Part shown: piece after piece, positions 6,661 through 13,175 of the stretch | Layout of the letters: each line of letters starts with the position of its first letter | Position numbering within the stretch: position 1 is the stretch's first letter | Source: Oscillospiraceae bacterium | GTDB taxonomy: Bacteria > Bacillota_A > Clostridia > Oscillospirales > Oscillospiraceae | Direction: 5' to 3' | Assembly (NCBI GenBank): GCA_017415945.1 | Contig: JAFQDR010000079.1 | Location: forward strand, 1-13,175 | DNA length: 13,175 nucleotides | The notes under the pieces: model-generated | What the model was told of the DNA's origin: nothing | What the model saw: only the letters and a program-made list of their open reading frames with translations | Database searches by the model: none | Made by a program: the position numbers and the translations under genes

Positions 6661-6666
6661 CACCTC
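6661..6666 (-). promoter_or_regulatory. Start-deciding ribosome binding site of the ArsC/Spx-like gene
   Basis: GAGGTG on the minus strand overlaps the rnj TGA stop (6665-6667) and sits six bases before GTG 6654. The GTG inside it, at 6661-6663, would otherwise be taken as the start but has no ribosome binding site of its own. Confidence 0.75.
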
Positions 6667-8323
6667 AAATTCTGCTGATCATCACAATGATCATGGGACT
6701 GCGGCGAGCGGTCTTGTACATAAATCCGGAGAAATTTGCTTTCAGCTTGCTCTTGATGGTATTGATAGAATGGATGTTCTTTCTTTCGCAGTATTCCAGA
6801 GTTTCGTACACAATACGGCTCAGATTCTTTTCCATCAGTTCAGCGTCTGCACCATCTGCAAAGCCGCGTGTCATGATTTCGGGCGGTGCCAGCAAAGCAT
6901 CGTCTTCCTCAGACAGAATCAAGGATGCAACGACGACACCTTCTTCTGCCATATGCTTTCTGTCGCTGAGCACATCACTGCCGATTTCACTGACACCGGA
7001 GCCATCAACCAGAATATCCCCTGCCTTGACTGTGCCGCTTTTTACAATTTTCTTTTGTGTCAATTCAAAAACAGTGCCATTGTCACCGATAGCAATATGA
7101 TTGGGCTTGATTCCCATTTCCTTTGCCAAATCGGCGTGCTTGCACAGCATACGGTATTCACCGTGCACAGGAATGAAAAATCTGGGCTTGGTCAACGCCA
7201 TAATCATACGCAGCTCTTCTTTGGAGGCGTGACCGGACACATGGAGCCCGGCTGTTTTATCATACACGACCTTTGCGCCACGCCGATACAGCATGTCAAT
7301 TACCTTGCCGATCGTCACTTCATTACCGGGAATTGCAGATGCGGAAATGATAACCATATCATGCGCCGTAATGGACACCTGCTTATGCACAGAATGTGCC
7401 ATTCGATATAGCGCGGACATATTTTCCCCCTGACTACCCGTACATATAATCACAAGCTTATCATTGGGGATGGAATCGATTTTGGCCATATCCACAAGCA
7501 GACCTTCGGGAATATTCATTTTTTCAAGAGCGGTACATACCTTCAAAATGTTTTCCAAGCTGCGGCCGGTAAATGCAACCTTGCGCTTATGCTTGTGTGC
7601 CACATTGATGATCTGCTGAATGCGGTCAACGTTGGACGCAAAAGTTGTGATGATGATTCTCTTTGTGCAGCCCTCAAACAGCTTTTCAAAATTTTTCCCG
7701 ACAGTCTGTTCTGTGACTGTATGCCCGTCTTTTTCGATATTAGTAGAGTCCATCATCAGCGCCAGAACTCCTTCGTTCCCAAGCTCACTGAATCGGGCCA
7801 AATCCGTCATTTCACCATTCAGAGGTGTCAAATCGATTTTAAAGTCACCGGTATGAATGATCGTCCCAATGGGCGTCTTGATCGCCAGCGCAACCGCATC
7901 GGCAATGGAATGGTTGACATGGATCATCTCAATTTCAAAGCAGCCCAAGCGGAATTTATCCCCTGCATGCTTCACAAAAATCTGTGTATTGGTCAGCTGT
8001 TCATGCTCTTCCAGCTTCAGTTGAATTAACGCAGAGGCCAACTCTGTCGCATAAATGGGAATATCCAGCTCGCGCAGCAAGTATGGTACACCGCCGATAT
8101 GGTCTTCGTGTCCGTGGGTAATTACCAGACCGCGCACGCGATCACGGTTAGTCTTCAAATAAGTGAAATCCGGGATCACGATATCTACGCCGTACATATC
8201 ATCTTCGGGAAATCCCATGCCGCAGTCAACGATCATGATATCTTTACCATATTCAATGGCGGTTACATTTTTTCCGATTTCTCCGAGCCCACCCAGAGGT
8301 ATAATTTTCAATTTAGATGCCAA
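6665..8323 (-). CDS. rnj: Ribonuclease J
   Basis: This protein of 552 residues is RNase J, a metallo-beta-lactamase/beta-CASP nuclease with endonuclease and 5'-3' exonuclease activity that matures and degrades mRNA and rRNA in Firmicutes. It begins with the family signature IIPLGGLGEIGKN, followed by the zinc motif HGHEDH (about residues 70-75), HTGDFKID and MMDSTN; the beta-CASP region carries TTFASNVDRIQQ and CTGSQGE, and the late motifs SGHAS and PVHGEYRM follow before the C-terminal domain. Length is normal. I choose TTG 8323 over GTG 8332 because AGGAAGTGAT (8328-8337) is a near-consensus ribosome binding site that would be wasted if translation began at the GTG inside it. rnj has its own promoter within recR and a leader of about 155 nt. 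It is followed by the coupled ArsC/Spx-like gene. Confidence 0.96.
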   Translation of the reverse strand: MASKLKIIPLGGLGEIGKNVTAIEYGKDIMIVDCGMGFPEDDMYGVDIVIPDFTYLKTNRDRVRGLVITHGHEDHIGGVPYLLRELDIPIYATELASALIQLKLEEHEQLTNTQIFVKHAGDKFRLGCFEIEMIHVNHSIADAVALAIKTPIGTIIHTGDFKIDLTPLNGEMTDLARFSELGNEGVLALMMDSTNIEKDGHTVTEQTVGKNFEKLFEGCTKRIIITTFASNVDRIQQIINVAHKHKRKVAFTGRSLENILKVCTALEKMNIPEGLLVDMAKIDSIPNDKLVIICTGSQGENMSALYRMAHSVHKQVSITAHDMVIISASAIPGNEVTIGKVIDMLYRRGAKVVYDKTAGLHVSGHASKEELRMIMALTKPRFFIPVHGEYRMLCKHADLAKEMGIKPNHIAIGDNGTVFELTQKKIVKSGTVKAGDILVDGSGVSEIGSDVLSDRKHMAEEGVVVASLILSEEDDALLAPPEIMTRGFADGADAELMEKNLSRIVYETLEYCERKNIHSINTIKSKLKANFSGFMYKTARRSPMIIVMISRI

Positions 8324-8327
8324 TTGT

Positions 8328-8337
8328 ATCACTTCCT
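8328..8337 (-). promoter_or_regulatory. Ribosome binding site fixing a TTG start for rnj
   Basis: AGGAAGTGAT differs by one base from AGGAGGTGAT, the full anti-16S complement. Its AGGAAG core lies eight bases before TTG 8323. GTG 8332 lies within the site and has zero spacing, so it is unlikely to be used. Confidence 0.78.
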
Positions 8338-8383
8338 ATTCAATAATATGTGTGCTTTTCTAAAAAAGTGTAAAGAAAACCAA

Positions 8384-8480
8384 GCCGGTATCTCACCCGG
8401 TGCAATCACTATTCAGATAAAGCTATGTAAAAAACAAAATGCACGAATTCAGTCAGTACCGTGAGTATCTCCCAAGATAC
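8384..8480 (-). promoter_or_regulatory. rnj leader with possible alternative base pairing
   Basis: The predicted rnj leader begins with a 6-bp hairpin, GTATCT-tggg-AGATAC (8465-8480). The AGATAC sequence recurs on the minus strand at 8388-8393, so the 5' arm could pair with either copy. In addition, CTCACGGT (8458-8465) can pair with ACC-GG-GTGAG (8392-8401) with a two-base bulge. This is pairing seen by eye, and no known riboswitch class was recognised. RNase J or RNase E genes elsewhere are autoregulated through their leaders, which makes this worth noting. Confidence 0.3.
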
Positions 8481-8485
8481 GCATT

Positions 8486-8513
8486 ATTATACAGTACATC
8501 ATTCAAAGCTCAA
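8486..8513 (-). promoter_or_regulatory. Promoter for rnj overlapping the recR 3' end
   Basis: On the minus strand TTGAGC (8508-8513) and TATAAT (8486-8491) are 16 bases apart. The -35 lies in the last recR codons. Transcription would start near 8479. It would allow rnj and the two genes after it to be expressed apart from rpe-recR. Confidence 0.6.
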
Positions 8514-9105
8514 TGCGGCCGCTCAAGGCACGCAAAATCGTTGCATCATCAACGAACTCAATGTTGGAGCCAACGGGAATACCGTAAGCAAGACGAGTAA
8601 CCTTCACATCGAAGGGCTTCAGTAAGCGGGAAATATAGACTGCAGTGGTCTCCCCTTCCGTATCGGGGTTTGTTGCCATAATAATTTCATTTACATTTCC
8701 TTCGGCAACACGCGCAACCAGCTCGGAAATCTTTAAATCATCGGGGCCCACGTGGTTCATAGGAGAAATCACACCATGCAAAACATGGTAAACCCCGTTG
8801 TATTCATGGCTTCGCTCAACGCTCAAAACATCCTTCGGCTCAGACACTACACAGATCACGGAGCTGTCTCTACGATTGCTGGAGCAAATAGGGCACAAAT
8901 CCGTATCCGTTAAATTTTGGCACACGGGACAGGTGTGCACATTTCTCTTGGCTGCGAGAATCGCCTCTGCAAACGCCTCTGCCTCCCCGGCAGGAAGGCC
9001 AAGAATATGGAAGGCCAGTCTCGATGCACTCTTCTTCCCTACGCCGGGCAAAGACGCAAAACGATCGATCAAATTTTCAATAGACGCAGGAAAGAATGAA
9101 TTCAT
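8503..9105 (-). CDS. recR: Recombination mediator RecR
   Basis: This 200-residue protein is RecR, which with RecF or RecO loads RecA on SSB-coated gaps. The helix-hairpin-helix part carries LPGVGKKSASRLAFHIL (about residues 19-35). The C4 zinc finger has C59, C62, C71 and C74, and the Toprim domain (about 80-175) includes VSEPKD and ATNPDTEGE. The C-terminal Walker-B-like LAYGIPVGS motif is present and length is normal. ATG 9105 is preceded by GGAG (minus strand, 9112-9115) directly after the rpe stop codon, 13 bases away. recR usually follows dnaX and a YbaB gene; here it follows rpe, so the local order is unlike the best-known arrangement. Confidence 0.97.
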   Translation of the reverse strand: MNSFFPASIENLIDRFASLPGVGKKSASRLAFHILGLPAGEAEAFAEAILAAKRNVHTCPVCQNLTDTDLCPICSSNRRDSSVICVVSEPKDVLSVERSHEYNGVYHVLHGVISPMNHVGPDDLKISELVARVAEGNVNEIIMATNPDTEGETTAVYISRLLKPFDVKVTRLAYGIPVGSNIEFVDDATILRALSGRIEL

Positions 9106-9118
9106 AAATTACTCCAAA

Positions 9119-9772
9119 TCAAGATTCTCTGATCAGGCGGATCGCTTCCGCTCTGTCGGGTTTATTAAATACGGCGCTGCCTGCGACCAGTACATTGGCA
9201 CCGGCCTGCTTACACAAGGGCGCAGTAACAGGATCTACGCCGCCATCCACTTCGAGCTCACAAGCAGGGTTATATGTATCAATCATATGGCGCAGCTCTG
9301 TGATTTTGGGCAGCTGATCATGCATGAAGCTCTGACCACCGAAACCGGGCTCAACCGTCATAACCAACACCAGATCCAAAAGTTCAATATAAGGCAGCAG
9401 CACAGCCGCAGGAGTCTTGGGCTTTACAGACAGACCTACCTTTTTCCCCTGTTCCTTTACCAAGGAAATTGCCTGCAAAATATCCTGAGGCTGATCTGCT
9501 TCCACATGGAATACCACGAGATCGGCACCCGCTTTGCAGAAATCAGCAACATAACGATGAGGTCTGTCGATCATCAAATGGACATCCAAGAACATGTCGG
9601 TTGCTTTACGCAGAGACTTCACAACAGGAATACCGATAGAAATATTAGGAACAAAAATACCATCCATTACATCAACATGGACATAATCAGCACCACCGCG
9701 CTTGATGTCCTCCACATCATGGCCAAGGTTCGCAAAATCAGCAGACAAAATAGAGGGAGATACTTTGATCAT
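9119..9772 (-). CDS. rpe: Ribulose-phosphate 3-epimerase
   Basis: This 217-residue TIM-barrel enzyme interconverts ribulose 5-phosphate and xylulose 5-phosphate in the pentose phosphate pathway. Family motifs are visible in order: SPSILSADFANLG, with the active-site serine and aspartate; HVDVMDGIFVPNI, with metal His and catalytic Asp; the metal-binding HLMID; VMTVEPGFGGQ, which forms the phosphate-binding loop; and ELEVDGGV, with the second catalytic aspartate. Length is normal. ATG 9772 is preceded by AGGA (minus strand, 9779-9782). It is the first gene of the minus-strand block, and its promoter lies in the divergent region shared with the YbaK-type gene. Confidence 0.97.
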   Translation of the reverse strand: MIKVSPSILSADFANLGHDVEDIKRGGADYVHVDVMDGIFVPNISIGIPVVKSLRKATDMFLDVHLMIDRPHRYVADFCKAGADLVVFHVEADQPQDILQAISLVKEQGKKVGLSVKPKTPAAVLLPYIELLDLVLVMTVEPGFGGQSFMHDQLPKITELRHMIDTYNPACELEVDGGVDPVTAPLCKQAGANVLVAGSAVFNKPDRAEAIRLIRES

Positions 9773-9833
9773 ATTCGTTCCTACTTTCTGAAAGTATTTT
9801 CAACATACGCTTTTTGTCATATGCATTCACTGT

Positions 9834-9863
9834 ATTATACTACATAATATGCGATAAAAGCAA
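9834..9863 (-). promoter_or_regulatory. Promoter for rpe
   Basis: On the minus strand TTGCTT (9858-9863) and a consensus TATAAT (9834-9839) are 18 bases apart. The -35 is weak. A small palindrome, GTATTATAC (plus strand, 9832-9840), covers the -10. The leader to the rpe start would be about 55 nt. The 207-base gap 9773-9979 otherwise holds only the opposite promoter. Confidence 0.5.
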
Positions 9864-9916
9864 CCATCTGAACGCACTTAAATTTCGACGACCAATATTA
9901 TCTGCGTCTCTGCCTC

Positions 9917-9946
9917 TTGACCAAACCGCTAAAATAGATGTAAAAT
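9917..9946 (+). promoter_or_regulatory. Promoter for the YbaK/EbsC-family gene
   Basis: TTGACC (9917-9922) and TAAAAT (9941-9946) are 18 bases apart. Transcription would start near 9953, a leader of about 27 nt before a GGAGG ribosome binding site (9968-9972). Confidence 0.6.
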
Positions 9947-9979
9947 GATTCATCAAGAAAAGAAATCGGAGGAAAATCA

Positions 9980-10453
9980 ATGTCTTACGAACTGGCTAAA
10001 GCGCATTTGGAACGGTATCATCTGGAAGACCGCATTCAGTTGTTTGATGTATCCAGTGCCACAGTCGAGCTTGCGGCACAGGCTGTAGGTGTGGAAGGCG
10101 CACGTATCGCAAAAACCCTGTCCTTCAAACTGGAAAACGGCTGTATTCTGATTCTTGCCGCAGGCGATGCACGCATTGACAACAAAAAATATAAGGCTAC
10201 CTTCCACAAAAAAGCCTCTATGCCCTCTGCTGATGAGGTTTTGGAACAAATCGGGCATCCCGTGGGTGGTGTTTGTCCCTTTGGTATCAAGCCCGGGGTA
10301 CCTGTTTACCTGGATGAAAGCCTTAAGCGCTTTGATATTGTGTATCCTGCCGCAGGTACCGGGAACAGTGCGGTTAAGCTCTCTATTGATGAGCTGTACA
10401 CCTGCTCCGAAGCCGTTGGCTGGGTAGACGTATGTAAGCTCCCCGAAGCATAA
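9980..10453 (+). CDS. YbaK/EbsC-family aminoacyl-tRNA deacylase
   Basis: This 157-residue protein is a stand-alone YbaK/ProRS-insertion-type domain. Members clear mischarged tRNA, for example Cys-tRNA(Pro) or Ala-tRNA(Pro). The conserved lysine is in the RIAKTLSFK segment (about residues 42-50), and the GGVCPFGI motif (about 96-103) and the late AAGTGNSAVKLS motif (about 124-135) line the active site. It keeps the normal family length and has no fused domain. The exact substrate cannot be read from this sequence; the VCPFG motif suits the YbaK-like side of the family better than EbsC alone. ATG 9980 follows GGAGG at 9968-9972. It is transcribed alone, with its own promoter and terminator. Confidence 0.92.
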   Translation: MSYELAKAHLERYHLEDRIQLFDVSSATVELAAQAVGVEGARIAKTLSFKLENGCILILAAGDARIDNKKYKATFHKKASMPSADEVLEQIGHPVGGVCPFGIKPGVPVYLDESLKRFDIVYPAAGTGNSAVKLSIDELYTCSEAVGWVDVCKLPEA

Positions 10454-10496
10454 AAAACAGCCTCTGACCTGTTACAGACGGGCCGGAGGCTGTTTT
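10454..10496. terminator. Bidirectional terminator between the YbaK-type gene and the DUF362 gene
   Basis: An 11-bp stem (AAAACAGCCTC, 10454-10464, with its complement at 10486-10496) encloses a 21-base loop that can itself pair partly. The 3' arm ends in TTTTG on the plus strand; the minus strand ends in six T (the A run at 10452-10457). It lies between converging genes. Confidence 0.9.
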
Positions 10497-10507
10497 GTTC
10501 CATAAAT

Positions 10508-11647
10508 TTACTTTACTTCGATCAATTCGTATGCACGAACACCGATGCCAAGCTTTTCCCCATGCTCAACACAGGAACGCCAGTTGGTTTCGGGATGAAC
10601 GACCTTGAAATGATCGCCGCAGTCCGCGCAAGCGCAGCCGTCGGGATGGTCGTAGCGCAGATTATCGAACAGCATGCTTCCCTCGTTTGCAGGCATAGCG
10701 TTCACTGCATCCGCACAAGCTGTATCCAGAGCAACAGGGTCAAAGGATGCAAACATACCAACATCGGGTACAATGGGATAGTCATTTTCTCCGTGGCAGT
10801 CACAATTGGGAGAAATGTTCATGACCAGATTGATGTGGAAATTTGGACGACCGTCAATAACCGCTTTAGCATATTCCGCGATCTTGCAGTTGAGAATATC
10901 GTTGCTTTCGTCATTGGCTGCACGGATCGCATCCTTGGGACAAATTGCAATGCATCTGCCGCAGCCAACGCACTTATCATGGTCGATATGAACCTTTTTG
11001 TTTTCCATGATCGGAGCGCCATGTGCGCAGATTCTTTGGCATGAGCCACAGCCGATGCAATCATTTTCTCTCACCCAAGGCTTGCCTGCGGAATGCATTT
11101 CCATCTTCCCTGCTCTGCTGCCGCCGCCCATGCCCAGATTTTTCAGAGCACCGCCAAAGCCCGTAGATTCGTGTCCCTTAAAGTGATTCAAGGAAATGAC
11201 AATATCCGCATCCATCAAAGCCCGACCTATTTTGGCTTCCTTTACATATACGCCGCCTTCTACGGGAACGTATGCTTCATCGGAGCCCTTCAGACCGTCA
11301 GCGATCATAATATGGCAGCCAATCTGGAAGGGATTGAAGCCGTTTGCATAGGCGCTTTCCATATGCTCCAGCGCATTCTTGCGTCCGCCCACATACAGGG
11401 TATTGCAGTCGGTCAGATAAGGCATACCGCCTCTTTCCTTAATAAAATCAACAACTACCTTTGCATAGTTGGGACGAATGTAGGACATATTCCCGGGTTC
11501 ACCGAAATGGATCTTGATGGCAGCGAACTTGCCTTCAAAATCGATATTTCCCATACCTGCGGTGCGCAGCAGACGATTCAGCTTCTGCAGCAGATTATCA
11601 CCGGGTCTGGCACGGAGATTTGTGAAATAAACTTTGGATGCAGACAT
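10508..11647 (-). CDS. DUF362 protein with two [4Fe-4S] cluster motifs
   Basis: This 379-residue protein combines an N-terminal DUF362 domain (about residues 1-185) with a ferredoxin-like insert. The DUF362 part shows AAIKIHFGEPGN, TDCNTLY and the glycine-rich ALKNLGMGGGSRAGK. The insert reads CIGCGSCQRICAHGAP and CVGCGRCIAICPKDAI, two complete CxxCxxCxxxC sets for two [4Fe-4S] clusters; in the first the usual final CP is CA. A C-terminal DUF362 part then returns, with GMFASFDPVALD and a CxCxxC (CACADC) element near the end. No signal peptide is seen, so it is cytoplasmic. The reaction is unknown; an electron-transfer or metal-linked role is inference. ATG 11647 is preceded by GAGAGG (11654-11659). 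It lies downstream of the hydrogenase gene but after a terminator. Confidence 0.93.
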   Translation of the reverse strand: MSASKVYFTNLRARPGDNLLQKLNRLLRTAGMGNIDFEGKFAAIKIHFGEPGNMSYIRPNYAKVVVDFIKERGGMPYLTDCNTLYVGGRKNALEHMESAYANGFNPFQIGCHIMIADGLKGSDEAYVPVEGGVYVKEAKIGRALMDADIVISLNHFKGHESTGFGGALKNLGMGGGSRAGKMEMHSAGKPWVRENDCIGCGSCQRICAHGAPIMENKKVHIDHDKCVGCGRCIAICPKDAIRAANDESNDILNCKIAEYAKAVIDGRPNFHINLVMNISPNCDCHGENDYPIVPDVGMFASFDPVALDTACADAVNAMPANEGSMLFDNLRYDHPDGCACADCGDHFKVVHPETNWRSCVEHGEKLGIGVRAYELIEVK

Positions 11648-11681
11648 AACAATACCTCTCTTATTATTTGAGTTTGATGCA

Positions 11682-11709
11682 ATTATAACACAGTTTCCGA
11701 AATAGTAAA
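11682..11709 (-). promoter_or_regulatory. Promoter for the DUF362 gene
   Basis: On the minus strand TTTACT (11704-11709) and TATAAT (11682-11687) are 16 bases apart. The -35 touches the base of the upstream terminator stem. The leader would be about 28 nt. Confidence 0.5.
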
Positions 11710-11737
11710 GCCCGTGCCGAATAAATCAGCACGGGCT
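11709..11737 (-). terminator. Terminator after the hydrogenase gene
   Basis: A 9-bp GC-rich stem (AGCCCGTGC on the minus strand) encloses an 11-base loop, and TTACTATTT follows on the minus strand. The T run is short, so some read-through into the DUF362 gene is possible. Confidence 0.75.
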
Positions 11738-11751
11738 GCTTAAGTTACATA

Positions 11752-13175
11752 TCAATGATGACCGTGATCGCCGTGGGTGGGATAGAGAATGTGCAGATAA
11801 TGATGGGGATTGCCGTCCAGCAAATTATCATAGATATACTGCATATCGGGATTCTGCTGAGAAATACGGTATTCGCAAGCTTCGTCGGCCTTAAAGATTG
11901 CTTCCATGCGCTCAGCCTTCCGTTCGTTAGAGCCCGCAGGCTGGCCACCGCCGCCAATGCAGCCATTGGGACATGCCATGATTTCGATGAAATCAAAGTA
12001 TTCTTCCCCGGATTCTACCTTTGCAATCAGCTTGTCCGCATTGCCCAAGCCGTTTGCAACCGCAATCTTCAGCTTCAGATCCCCTGCACTGACTTCGAAG
12101 GCCTTAATGCCCTCCAGACCACGGACACCGCATTCGGCGATGGTCTGCAAGGTATCGGGAGATGCGTCAGCCAATACATGACGAATGACAGCCTCGGTCA
12201 CGCCGCCGGTAACACCGAAGATAACACCGGCACCGGAGTAATTTCCAAGAGGTGCATCGGGCTTGGATTCGGGAAGACGCTTAAAATCAATACCCGCTTC
12301 CTTGATCATTCTACCCAGTTCCTGAGTGGTCAGGACCAAATCCACCAACTTCTTGCCATCCTTCACCAGCTCGGGACGACCGGCTTCAAACTTCTTTGCA
12401 GTACAAGGCATGATGGCTACGGAGTAAACATCCTCGTCCTTGAACTGTCTGCGAATCAAGGAACCCAGCATAGCCATGGGGCTGCCGCAGGTGGAAACCT
12501 GAGGCATCATGTGAGGATACTTATTTTCCACGTGCTGGATCCAACCGGGACAGCAGGAGGTGTACATGGGAAGCTTTGCGCCGCTCTTTACCTTTTCCAG
12601 GAATTCTGCGGTTTCTTCCAGAATCGTCAGGTCAGCGGTAATATTGGTGTCATAAACCACATCACAGCCCAGTCGGCGCAGTGCAGTTACGAGCTTGCCG
12701 GTTACAGGAGCATCGGCGGGCATACCGAACTGTTCTGCCAAACCAACTCGAACAGAAGGTGCGTACTGAACGACAACCTTTCTGTTGGGGTCCTGCAGCA
12801 TACGCCACATTTCAGAGGTTTCATTCTTAACTGTCAAAGCACCGGTGGGGCATACTGCCGCACACTGACCGCAGCCAACACACTGAGAGTTTGCAATGCA
12901 GTCGGTATAGCCGGGTGCAATATATGTACGCTTGCCGCGGTGGCAGAAGTCAATTGCATGGATACCCTGAACTTCGTCGCACATTCTGACACACAAGCCA
13001 CACAGAATGCACTTACTGGGGTCGCGAACGATACATGCAGAAGAATCGTCAATGGGCATATCGGAGTACTTCTTGCTGAAGCGTTCCATATCAACGCCGT
13101 AACGATGGCAGTATTCCTGCAGCTTGCAGTTATCGCTTTTATCGCAGGTTGCGCAGTCTGTACGGTGGCTGCCCA
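11752..13175 (-). CDS. hydA: [FeFe] hydrogenase catalytic subunit (HndD/HydA type), 5' end beyond the window
   Basis: The frame is open from the right edge to the TGA at 11752-11754, giving 474 visible residues; an internal ATG at 13089 is not the true start. Before it lies HRTDCATCDKSDNC, the His-Cys [4Fe-4S] ligand set (Hx3Cx2Cx5C). Two ferredoxin clusters follow, CILCGLCVRMC and CVGCGQCAAVC. All three H-cluster motifs are intact: TSCCPGW, MPCTAKKFE and the MACPNGCIGGGGQP segment. The missing part should hold the [2Fe-2S] domain, about 90 residues by comparison with Clostridium CpI. The enzyme makes or consumes H2 in the cytoplasm, probably with NuoE- and NuoF-like partners upstream (HndABCD or electron-bifurcating HydABC type); those lie outside the window, so this is inference. 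The tail carries seven His among its last 17 residues. Confidence 0.95.
   Translation of the reverse strand, partial: GSHRTDCATCDKSDNCKLQEYCHRYGVDMERFSKKYSDMPIDDSSACIVRDPSKCILCGLCVRMCDEVQGIHAIDFCHRGKRTYIAPGYTDCIANSQCVGCGQCAAVCPTGALTVKNETSEMWRMLQDPNRKVVVQYAPSVRVGLAEQFGMPADAPVTGKLVTALRRLGCDVVYDTNITADLTILEETAEFLEKVKSGAKLPMYTSCCPGWIQHVENKYPHMMPQVSTCGSPMAMLGSLIRRQFKDEDVYSVAIMPCTAKKFEAGRPELVKDGKKLVDLVLTTQELGRMIKEAGIDFKRLPESKPDAPLGNYSGAGVIFGVTGGVTEAVIRHVLADASPDTLQTIAECGVRGLEGIKAFEVSAGDLKLKIAVANGLGNADKLIAKVESGEEYFDFIEIMACPNGCIGGGGQPAGSNERKAERMEAIFKADEACEYRISQQNPDMQYIYDNLLDGNPHHYLHILYPTHGDHGHH

Noticed and set aside
6575..7411. 278-codon open frame on the plus strand opposite rnj and the ArsC/Spx-like gene
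   Set aside because: It is antisense to well-conserved coding sequence, with no family motif and an unlikely Cys- and His-rich composition.
8333..8485. Known riboswitch or T-box in the rnj leader
   Set aside because: I could not match any conserved aptamer core or a terminator hairpin; only short local pairings are visible.
8798..9847. 349-codon open frame on the plus strand opposite recR and rpe
   Set aside because: It lies fully opposite two certain genes, has no recognisable domain and its composition is what antisense of these codons gives.
11093..11671. 192-codon open frame on the plus strand opposite the DUF362 gene
   Set aside because: Shadow of a strongly supported gene; no motif seen.
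13087..13089. ATG as start of the hydrogenase
   Set aside because: Conserved His and Cys cluster ligands lie in frame upstream of it and the frame stays open to the window edge, so the gene is truncated by the window.

Overview
The window looks like chromosomal DNA of an anaerobic, low-to-moderate GC member of the Firmicutes, class Clostridia. I infer this from the gene set. A CwlD-type germination amidase points to a spore-forming lineage. RNase J, a YwlG/DUF436 protein, a DUF951 protein and an [FeFe] hydrogenase with intact H-cluster motifs point the same way. Several Shine-Dalgarno sequences are strong and there are GTG and TTG starts. I cannot name the genus from sequence alone.

Layout, left to right. 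Positions 1-1697 (+): the 3' end of a farnesyl diphosphate synthase gene (ispA), then rarA, then a 61-residue DUF951 protein, closely packed and closed by a hairpin terminator at 1699-1728. Positions 1736-3900 (+): a consensus-like promoter, then cwlD and radA, 10 bases apart. Positions 3901-5755 (+): a perfect 16-bp inverted repeat, a 14-bp tandem repeat, an unusually long Xer-type tyrosine recombinase and a GyrI-like protein, closed by a terminator shared with the converging block. Positions 9863 down to 5764 (-): rpe, recR, rnj (RNase J), an ArsC/Spx-like thioredoxin-fold protein and ywlG, with a second promoter at the end of recR that gives rnj a leader of about 155 nt. Positions 9917-10496 (+): a single YbaK/EbsC-family deacylase gene, divergent from rpe. 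Positions 13175 down to 10508 (-): an [FeFe] hydrogenase catalytic subunit that runs off the right edge, a terminator, then a DUF362 double-[4Fe-4S] protein with its own promoter.

Most of this is housekeeping: isoprenoid synthesis, stalled-fork and recombination repair (RarA, RadA, RecR, a Xer recombinase), RNA turnover, pentose phosphate metabolism, tRNA proofreading and anaerobic redox metabolism. I found no CRISPR array, insertion sequence, phage gene, toxin-antitoxin pair, rRNA or tRNA, and no clear new defence system. The longest stretch without a gene is about 207 bases (9773-9979) and holds two divergent promoters.

The best leads are the repeats directly upstream of the non-canonical Xer recombinase, the leader and TTG start of rnj, and the uncharacterised conserved proteins (DUF951, GyrI-like, YwlG, DUF362) tied to genes of known function.
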